Positions 9,601-12,024 of a DNA stretch of 12,024 nucleotides are shown here, piece by piece. The position numbers and the translations under genes were made by a program. Under the pieces are notes generated by a model that had not been told where the DNA came from, did no database searches, and worked only from the letters and a program-made list of their open reading frames with translations. The stretch is from assembly GCA_026770595.1 (NCBI GenBank), contig MU634468.1, positions 1-12,024 of the forward strand, written 5' to 3'. The DNA comes from Ochromonadaceae sp. CCMP2298. Taxonomy: Eukaryota; Sar; Synurophyceae; Ochromonadales; Ochromonadaceae. How positions within the stretch are numbered: position 1 is the stretch's first letter; each line of letters begins with the position of its first letter.

Positions 9601-10356
9601 CATGGATGCATGAGAGGCAGAGGCGTTCAGGGCAGAGGAGTTGGCGGCAGTGAGCGCGATGAGTGCATCCAGCTTGTCCATTGAACGACGCAGCAGCGCC
9701 TCGCCTGCCCGTGCCTGCTCAGGAGAAGCATGTTCAGTTTGACCTGCCACTACTTCCACTCCCACAACACCCACCCCCGCCATCATCTGCGCCGCCAGGG
9801 CCTGCTGCTGTGCCAGTGCCTCTCCCAGCTGCCTCAGCACCTGCTGCTGCTGCTCGGACAGGCTCTCCTGCTGCTGCAGAGCGCACTCCAGCCGGAAGGA
9901 CCGGTCCATATCCACCTCGCGGTCCGCCAGCTGAGAGGCCAGTGCATCCGATCTACTGCGCCATAAACCCTCCCTGTTCTCCCCACTGCCCTCCTTCCAC
10001 TCCTCCCACTCCTCCCTCTCCTCCCTCATACCAGCCTCTCTGCTCTCCCTCGTGGGGTTCCCAGCCTCTGCGAAGCGGTCGCCCTCCTGCTCCTCCTCCT
10101 CCTCCTCCTCCTCCTCGAACGGCCTAGCCACCTCCTCTCTGTATATGTCGGCCACCGAGCGCCGCAGGTCCTGGAGCACCTTTCCTATCTCGATGTAGGG
10201 CTGGATGGCAGCTGCTCCGTGGGGTGCGCCCTCCGTGCGCAGGGCCGATGCGGGCGCCCTGGCCAGAGACGTGGACCTGCGCAGCGTCTCGTCTGTTCTC
10301 TCCAGCTCCGCAGCGCTGACAGGCGTCTCAGCCTGCTCACCAGTTAGCCCAGACAT
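700..10356 (-). CDS. giant single-exon coiled-coil protein, 3218 aa, unrecognised
   Basis: One frame stays open for 3218 codons from ATG (10354-10356) to TGA (700-702). This start is the first ATG downstream of a TATA-like box and has G at -3. I do not recognise the family. No signal peptide, membrane segment or catalytic motif is evident. In order: an acidic N-terminus with nine Glu (81-89); a Gln-rich stretch (about 150-190); a Gly/Ser and Gln-Glu-Gly linker (about 268-320); long coiled coil to about 735; a linker with SPAK; more coil; a less helical stretch (about 920-985); then coil through most of 1000-2230, including near-identical heptads (1273-1320) and 11-residue repeats (1321-1463). 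An Arg/Asp-rich insert (2233-2271), a Met-Gly insert (about 2382-2424), Gly/Ala linkers (about 2690-2712, 2915-2950, 3048-3074) and an SQ-rich tail (3110-3163) follow, ending in a short coil. Such architecture is typical of cytoskeletal, centrosomal or golgin-like scaffolds, but that role is inference. Confidence 0.9.
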   Translation of the reverse strand: MSGLTGEQAETPVSAAELERTDETLRRSTSLARAPASALRTEGAPHGAAAIQPYIEIGKVLQDLRRSVADIYREEVARPFEEEEEEEEEQEGDRFAEAGNPTRESREAGMREEREEWEEWKEGSGENREGLWRSRSDALASQLADREVDMDRSFRLECALQQQESLSEQQQQVLRQLGEALAQQQALAAQMMAGVGVVGVEVVAGQTEHASPEQARAGEALLRRSMDKLDALIALTAANSSALNASASHASMSMSLRHPANLSLDLGSPVRHSYDFANGGAGGGGGGSGSGTHTHTQADSPGAGQEQGQEQGQEQGQGRTRQQDAELIRRLLAEREELLGEVAQSNAARDSLQLLLEEGAALRREEAAERAGLEVRLRAADLTASELAVQLQRAAAGELRSQERERDLQLRVGDLDAQLHSRTMETAAAKAALSKAQARGGELQARCADLDASREKAEHLWQETRLENRDRAQSERSKDDLLTSLQREVADLHAKLKKPFSTSAKAIERSEQRITFEYEITMLKESVLAVRESEALLQREAQATQAQARREYKQLKDGAEAEAAQVQVQFEAEGDRLRRELLQRSKHLEQQSRLRTIAEEDLREARVEGLAAVEMGARLKVENNELRHLRETSSLQVAELQEQLSGKQTEVARLLSDVGRARKRVSQLEEAHDQQDRLVTELRHVQGRMQAASHAQAERGVGHLRALRLTLRAASDRLGEIAPPVSDSPSMGLGEANGNLGLGLGLSPAKSSSIKRLSLAALWEEGDKLWGDVPGALELLLRGAQSRSMHTQGLLSDLRVAGTRAASAHTQLSSEVSQLQADLAGARQEAGAREGQARREIDQLRTQTGSEAAAHLERLQGDLALQGRQLQQLEGERARGAAELGAECAAACGERDLASQQLRELRREHSALRETHAVSQRQCRAAAMVFLSEIGTLPTLDTHEGGGDGAASQVLAYRGVKVVGGADLVDEEPPESLLARGASLLRSRGKELRSYMKARTRGEAHQRDALKALLDSLCLSFQAAPQGSLLEGGGVGEAEAARAAASVRRADHSHLYAHLCGGDDELRAMLGRLEQHVHSGLVRAAQAEGVLGACRGAAAEASEQITELRDELSSALQRGEHLQRKAGSLETHLQRQIGESGHANEQLCEREGALQRECDGLQRQCADTAERLQVSQQRAAHSQQGAQRLQIEAASLGDQLGVAHAQVEQGAVQLRGAQERLGEMQRQLRGAGEETASLRARQAEAQRAIAGLQEVQARLAGQAAKHAELAQAAGQRAKEAEQRAHEAGQGADRRILNAEQRVQEAGLRVQGAEQRAAHFQREKEEATALLLREQAETSVQLQKEREGAVALGRVEKEDAIALLRSESEGVVALLQRRNEAAMLQLQRDSEEAASLLRAEREAEVAVLKREMGAAAVLLAEVQEAAQLCAREARRAADMCKVEVQAVADASAVELRQTHLDLVHAQGRLQQQQALCEEFQGRVAVLSGEAQAQAGSAVEQGAQLSAAREQLELACSQSARLQMQQGGLQAEAGALAEQLENLDARNCGLEGLLQEAEGIAQQLQVQVQALQQEVAGAAASQHQLQMENEEIGAELSNYQGAEHEYAEAQELLQATAQELRHVREQGEQEAGVLRGRLAQAEGRLGQVLVESEGLAQQMITVAGEAERLGYREEELMAELGVCAGQRQEAFTQLLNAEGAAAQLQLLQGLLKEREGALQEAEAQGRQMAQALRAAEAMAVEAGKGAEQARVGQQAAEGRAVQMEVKAQAAARERAGAEALALVGQGERQAAQAALTEEGQRSAALALESDRGAAQAKLEAVSRSLASAQVELAEKSANLGVQLEWRLQVQADCAALQEQLEGSGGLQAVLQQLEHCTREREGLSKECSYLQSGAARAEATLAAQKSTIRELRGVQEEQQARLAQQGAQVAQLQGAEEGRGRMAREAEEARTALGGEAALRAGAEQRAEALSADLRAITVSLKSAHLETAAARGRAADLQRAEADLLQMRFDLQAANLQVQGLQQEVRDKKLQSERQDGDALRSSSQSERLSLTLAEAQADLKGTTEALYAARAQAEVASSQLVGVREEAAGARTQLAELRLSEGALSRAADEAGRGRAELGSRVAALEASNTELARAAKAAEAAGAEAQVRGVETARAERERSEARQEQAGMRAQQLQGELGVCERELASARRGGEELQVKLAVAERLGEAGRSQVQQLQGENSLLRISAGAVAGRDRRDDRDWDSRDRDRGRGRGGDRGWDDHDPPSPSRETGALRASVAELQRQVQEGATRLQAESGEAVRWEKEGALLRREGEELREKLREQGRLSKQVGELEGERDALGRQLEQVRAEGELLQGRVRQCGEEAELSQRQHVQALANIMLAGGGGGVGMGMSMGVGMGDMGMGMGGMGMGGKGMGMGMGMGMEEQAVERVGQLVRERDSALAQGASSQQALASVQAQLGEAEAARRLLVEQGNQREAHLESLRGRLEVQVEGRGAMELRAQGLQAEVGAAQGQVERLRQEAARAVAGREAAGSQVLAMQERWAAAQAEGQRESLARQGLGLELAEAGRVQQVGAEALRVAQGALDGVRAQAAGLAEECTQARGCLVAEQQRAVQLQAEVGRLSDSLREGGRAVLRLEGAVQSGATQVAASASLAQQWEGRCQAQGVQTQRLADTMAQSLKQLLGDWAGTDANVGAGALSGAGAGAEVVGGLTLQELVAALSRQAQAQGQGGVQGSWAQLQVQVTELLRGEADSSCAEQALALRLQDSCAQLVGAEGALDDSLQNVRSLSALNAELQFVTETMARELRDAVALVGEGEKRTAEREATYQRDLERVRAEAQQARAAQEAEARPAIRMLGETHERLQSAAASQVTAATEASLARAESARAQQQLHTLATAVRSVYNRVQGAGLPFVPADGSPLRTGSIAGIGGSPLTRLGGGQGDLGLLVGLGAGEEFRLTSLTAQLQSVQAAVGDWAHAARDLRANCACLAEAVTLKDGLADELQGRLQAQAGQSQQCMQAILAEIGGTASGGDPVLAWGFGSPGSGISAGLAGLAGVAGAGAGAGAGTSPGSHLPPLLRRVLAALQAQRAQGEADLLALRAQLVQARKLSSHTGDRGERGDRGGGQGGAFPTDRDSDNLSQLSQGSQSQSQSQSQSQASTLQAQLGRALRERTDLQAALEHTRAEGRRRELRFRGQVRTLQARLNPEDAAGGEETGSR
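885..925 (-). repeat. short hexamer-type repeat encoding Ser-Gln dipeptides
   Basis: The plus strand repeats near-identical GACTGG/GACTGC hexamers. On the coding strand these give an alternating Ser-Gln run near residues 3144-3157 of the giant protein, just before its final short coiled coil. Clustered SQ dipeptides are the substrate pattern of ATM/ATR-type kinases, but a slippage-expanded repeat explains the pattern equally well. Confidence 0.65.
3092..3207 (-). repeat. Met-Gly minisatellite with G-tracts on the coding strand
   Basis: The plus strand shows 16 runs of three or more C separated mostly by 3-6 bases. It begins with four and a half perfect CCCATA units (3092-3118) and ends in an 11-base C homopolymer (3197-3207). 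On the coding strand this is GGGTAT-like repetition, which encodes alternating Gly and Met at about residues 2382-2424 of the giant protein and interrupts the coiled coil. The frame stays open. The homopolymer is a likely place for length variation or sequencing error. Confidence 0.85.
5968..6396 (-). repeat. 33-bp periodic array encoding 11-residue repeats
   Basis: Residues 1321-1463 of the giant protein can be written as thirteen consecutive 11-residue units without gaps. The first nine (1321-1419; 6100-6396) are the clearest. Examples are REKEEATALLL, VEKEDAIALLR, SESEGVVALLQ and RDSEEAASLLR. Position 2 is usually Glu, position 4 usually Glu, and positions 9-10 usually Leu or another apolar residue. 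Later units keep the length but drift in sequence. Hendecad repeats are known to form straight or slightly right-handed coiled coils; 11-residue amphipathic repeats also occur in lipid-surface-binding helices. Confidence 0.8.
6397..6540 (-). repeat. 21-bp periodic repeat encoding near-identical heptads
   Basis: Residues 1273-1320 of the giant protein consist of near-identical 7-residue units: AGQRAKE, AEQRAHE, AGQGADR, then AEQRVQE, AGLRVQG, AEQRAAH. The four residues RILN sit between the third and fourth units, making one 11-residue step. The array leads straight into the 11-residue repeats at 1321. The similarity goes beyond ordinary heptad hydrophobicity and indicates recent internal duplication. 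Confidence 0.75.
9411..9446 (-). repeat. 12-bp minisatellite, three perfect copies
   Basis: CCTGCTCCTGCC occurs three times in perfect tandem on the plus strand, with a partial fourth copy. On the coding strand it encodes a Gln-Glu-Gln-Gly repeat at about residues 304-316 of the giant protein, within the flexible linker that precedes the first long coiled coil. Confidence 0.85.
9470..9483. repeat. GT dinucleotide microsatellite, 7 units
   Basis: Seven GT units lie inside the coding region of the giant gene and give the Thr-His-Thr-His run near residue 293. A change of unit number not divisible by three would shift the frame, so the intact frame here agrees with selection on the reading frame. 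Confidence 0.85.
10090..10116 (-). repeat. trinucleotide repeat encoding nine Glu
   Basis: A CTC/TCC run on the plus strand encodes Glu81-Glu89 of the giant protein. It lies in a strongly acidic N-terminal segment that is also rich in Arg and Trp. Probably a slippage-expanded acidic tract in a disordered region. Confidence 0.8.
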
Positions 10357-10400
10357 TCCTGGATCGCTGCAGAGGAACCCTGTGCGTGTGGAGGGTCGCT

Positions 10401-10407
10401 CTTATAT
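10401..10407 (-). promoter_or_regulatory. TATA-like box for the giant gene
   Basis: The minus strand reads TGCATATAAGAG around this site. It lies about 45 bp upstream of the ATG at 10356, and no other ATG occurs between them. A start site 25-30 bp downstream of the box would leave a short 5' UTR of roughly 20 nt. The match and spacing are good, but no transcript evidence is available. Confidence 0.45.
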
Positions 10408-10565
10408 GCACCGCGCAGCGCAGCTAGACGCAGCGGGCTCCAATGCAGGAGGGTGCCCCACTCGGAGCCGCGAAGATGGGATGGGATCCTGGCAAGACCC
10501 TCTTCGAATGATTGATCCTGGCTCTCGCCTTTTCATTTCAGCGATGGATCTCACCCCAACTGCCG

Positions 10566-10624
10566 GACGTAACTTACGTAACCGTCAGCGACGTAAGTTA
10601 CGTCGCCGACGGTTACGTAACCGT
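10566..10624. promoter_or_regulatory. cluster of five ACGT-core sites (bZIP-like)
   Basis: ACGT cores begin at 10567, 10576, 10591, 10600 and 10615, giving spacings of 9, 15, 9 and 15 bp. Two are perfect TTACGTAA octamers (10574-10581 and 10613-10620); the last sits in the 14-bp palindrome CGGTTACGTAACCG (10610-10623). The arms 10566-10579 and 10591-10604 are a perfect 14-bp inverted repeat with an 11-bp loop, and TTACGTAACCGT is directly repeated at 10574-10585 and 10613-10624. TTACGTAA is the known optimum for several bZIP families (PAR, C/EBP-like, Yap-like). Binding here is inferred. Confidence 0.7.
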
Positions 10625-10809
10625 GCCCTCACTTTGCCACCACTAAAAAATCCTGGCCTTCAGTTTTTAGATCCTCGCACCCGCCTGTGGATGAATCCAA
10701 GGAATTGGAATCCGATGCAAAGCTAATTGACCCGGTTGCTCAGAGTAAAGCAAGGCCTTCCGTACGAGAACCTCCAACCGTTCAGCCCCCCACTCGTAGC
10801 CCAGAAGTC

Positions 10810-11974
10810 ATGCTTGCGACTCTTAGACCGCGGAAGATCGCGTTGCCGTCCGGCCTGGCTGGGAGGTTCCTAAGCGACAAGCCCGCCCAGGTCGTGAACT
10901 CGCACAACGAGTTCGACCCCCTGGAGGAGGTGATAGTGGGCTCGGTCACGGGCGCTACGATCCCCGAGTGGCATGTGTCGGGCAAGGCGGTGTGGCCGCC
11001 CAGCAAGTGGGACTTCTTCAAGAACCAGAGTGGCCAAGCCTTCCCACCGGAAATAGCTAGCGCAGGTCAGTCTCACCTTGCATCGTTGTCTATTTTCTAT
11101 CGCTGGCGAATCGCTTCTTTCTTCGGCAGCATGGTGGCTCTTCCTCTGCATAGCTGACGCATGGCTGTCTTTCCCCCTCGCCCCCCTCCCTCCCCCCGCA
11201 GCCGCCTGGGAGCTGGACAACTTCGCGAAGATCCTGGAGGCAGAGGGCGTGAAGGTGCGCCGCCCAGAGGTGACCAAGGGGGACTTCTCGCAGCCCTACA
11301 GCACGCCCGACTTCGACTGCCAGAACGGCCTCTACGCAGCCATGCCCCGCGACGTGCTGATCGTGGTGGGCAACGAGATAATCGAGGCGCCCATGGCCTG
11401 GCGCAGCCGCTACTTCGAGTACCGGCCCTTCCGCAAGCTGATCAAGGAGTACTTCCACCAGGGCGCCAAGTGGACCGCCGCGCCCAAGCCCCTTATGGGC
11501 GACGAGCTGTACGAGGACGAGGCGAGCTTCCAGGAGAACAAGCTGAACAAATTCGTGACCACTGAGTTCGAGCCCGTGTTCGACGCAGCCGAGTTCACGC
11601 GCATCGGCAGGGACATATTCGTACAGCGCAGCCAGGTGACGAACAACTTCGGCATCGAGTGGATGCGGCGGCACCTAGGCTCCGAGTACACGATCCACGA
11701 GCTGGACTTCCAGGATAAGAACGCCATGCACATCGACGGCACCTTCATCCCCCTCGCGCCGGGCAAGCTGCTGGTGAACCCCAAGCGCCCCTGCATCACG
11801 GGAGAGGTGCAGAAGACCTTTACGTACGAGGGCGTGTCGAAGGACTACAGGCTGCCGGCCATGTTCAAGGGCTGGGACATATTCATCGCGAAGACGCCCA
11901 TGCTCAGTCCAGAGCACCCGCTGTACTTCACCTCGCCCTGGACCGCCTCGTGCAACATTATAATGCTCGACCAC
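10810..11974 (+). CDS. GATM: glycine amidinotransferase-type enzyme, 5' part (partial, spliced)
   Basis: Coding segments are 10810-11065 and 11202-11974, giving 343 codons before intron 2; the 3' part lies outside the window. The family transfers the amidino group of arginine to an amine, with glycine giving guanidinoacetate, the creatine precursor. Conserved blocks are VNSHNEFDPLEEVIVG, MPRDVLIVVGNEIIEAPMAW, RSRYFEYR, GAKWTAAPKP, FVTTEFEP and RSQVTN. By recalled alignment with the human enzyme, D213 matches catalytic D254, H262 matches H303, R281 matches R322 and T329/S330 match S354/S355; the catalytic Cys (human 407) would be downstream. ATG 10810 is the first in-frame ATG after a stop at 10618-10620 and has G at -3. 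Its first 22 residues are Arg/Lys-rich without acidic residues, which suggests a mitochondrial presequence. Sixteen extra residues lie between R281 and W310. The acceptor amine cannot be fixed from sequence, so an amidinotransferase with another substrate remains possible. Confidence 0.85.
11066..11201 (+). other. intron 1 of the amidinotransferase gene
   Basis: This 136-bp spliceosomal intron interrupts the gene in phase 1. The donor is CAG|GTCAGT, the acceptor is a C-rich tract ending CGCAG, and CTGAC at 11154-11158 is a plausible branch point 44 bp before the acceptor. Its length is not a multiple of three and an in-frame TGA at 11155-11157 stops the unspliced frame. Joining the exons restores the conserved block leading to WELDNFAKILEAEGVKVRRP. 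Confidence 0.9.
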
Positions 11975-12024
11975 GTAAGTCCCACCTCTGCGCCTCTCTG
12001 CTCAGCACACACATACGCCCGCCT
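11975..12024 (+). other. start of intron 2 of the amidinotransferase gene (partial)
   Basis: Exon 2 ends in phase 0 after the conserved IIMLDH, followed by a perfect GTAAGT donor and pyrimidine-rich, non-coding-looking sequence to the window edge. The human protein continues in the same motif, so the coding sequence must resume downstream of the window. Confidence 0.8.

Larger units (their letters stand above)
10357..10809. promoter_or_regulatory. divergent intergenic region, likely bidirectional promoter
   Basis: This 453-bp gap separates two genes transcribed away from each other. It holds a TATA-like box facing the minus-strand gene (10401-10407), a CCAAT pentamer (10440-10444), a pyrimidine-rich stretch ending in CAG (10522-10541) that could be an initiator or an unpaired 3' splice site, a cluster of ACGT-core palindromes (10566-10624) and an A-rich TATA-like CTAAAAAAT (10643-10651) facing the plus-strand gene. 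A 60-codon plus frame starting at ATG 10544 would be an upstream ORF only if transcription began left of it. Transcription start sites are not known. Confidence 0.6.

Noticed and set aside
10522-10541. Pyrimidine tract plus CAG resembling a 3' splice site
   Set aside because: No convincing partner donor or upstream coding exon was found in the plus strand, so an upstream exon of the amidinotransferase gene is not annotated.
10544-10726. 60-aa Arg-rich frame starting at ATG 10544
   Set aside because: Its Arg-rich part is only the translation of the ACGT palindrome cluster. It could be an upstream ORF if transcription starts further left, but nothing supports it as a gene.
10687-10809. Upstream extension of the amidinotransferase from position 10687
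   Set aside because: The codon there is GTG, not ATG. In a eukaryotic gene the first in-frame ATG after the stop at 10618-10620 is 10810, and the extension would put an acidic segment before the presequence-like N-terminus.
11090-11674. 194-codon minus-strand open frame
   Set aside because: It runs antisense across intron 1 and exon 2 of the well-supported amidinotransferase gene and has no recognisable domain.

Overview
This window looks like nuclear DNA from a GC-rich microbial eukaryote, probably an alga or other protist. The evidence is a spliceosomal intron with canonical GT/AG ends in a conserved gene, a perfect GTAAGT donor at a second exon end, a TATA-like box, an AATAAA-type poly(A) signal, and AT-richer spacers around very GC-rich exons. 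I cannot name the organism. No bacterial, phage, CRISPR or transposon signature was seen.

Layout, left to right. Positions 1-699 hold no supportable gene. This is AT-richer flank with several short palindromes, an 8-bp tandem repeat, and the probable 3' UTR and poly(A) signal of the gene to its right. Positions 700-10356 on the minus strand are one uninterrupted reading frame of 3218 codons. It encodes a giant, mostly coiled-coil protein rich in Gln, Ala, Glu, Leu, Arg and Gly, broken by low-complexity linkers. I do not recognise it as a named family; a cytoskeletal, centrosomal/basal-body or golgin-like scaffold is only an inference. Positions 10357-10809 are a divergent intergenic region holding a TATA-like box for the giant gene and a dense cluster of ACGT-core palindromes. 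From 10810 to the window end on the plus strand lies the 5' part of a glycine amidinotransferase-type gene: exon 1, a 136-bp intron, a 773-bp exon 2 and the start of intron 2. The catalytic Cys region lies beyond the window.

The two genes are head to head and may share the promoter. Nothing in their sequences shows that they act together. The most notable signals are: (a) an array of about thirteen 11-residue repeats inside the giant protein, preceded by near-identical 7-residue repeats with one 4-residue insertion; (b) five ACGT cores at 9/15/9/15-bp spacing in the divergent promoter; (c) a Met-Gly insert whose coding strand carries 16 successive G-tracts; and (d) a 16-residue insertion in the amidinotransferase relative to my recollection of the human enzyme.
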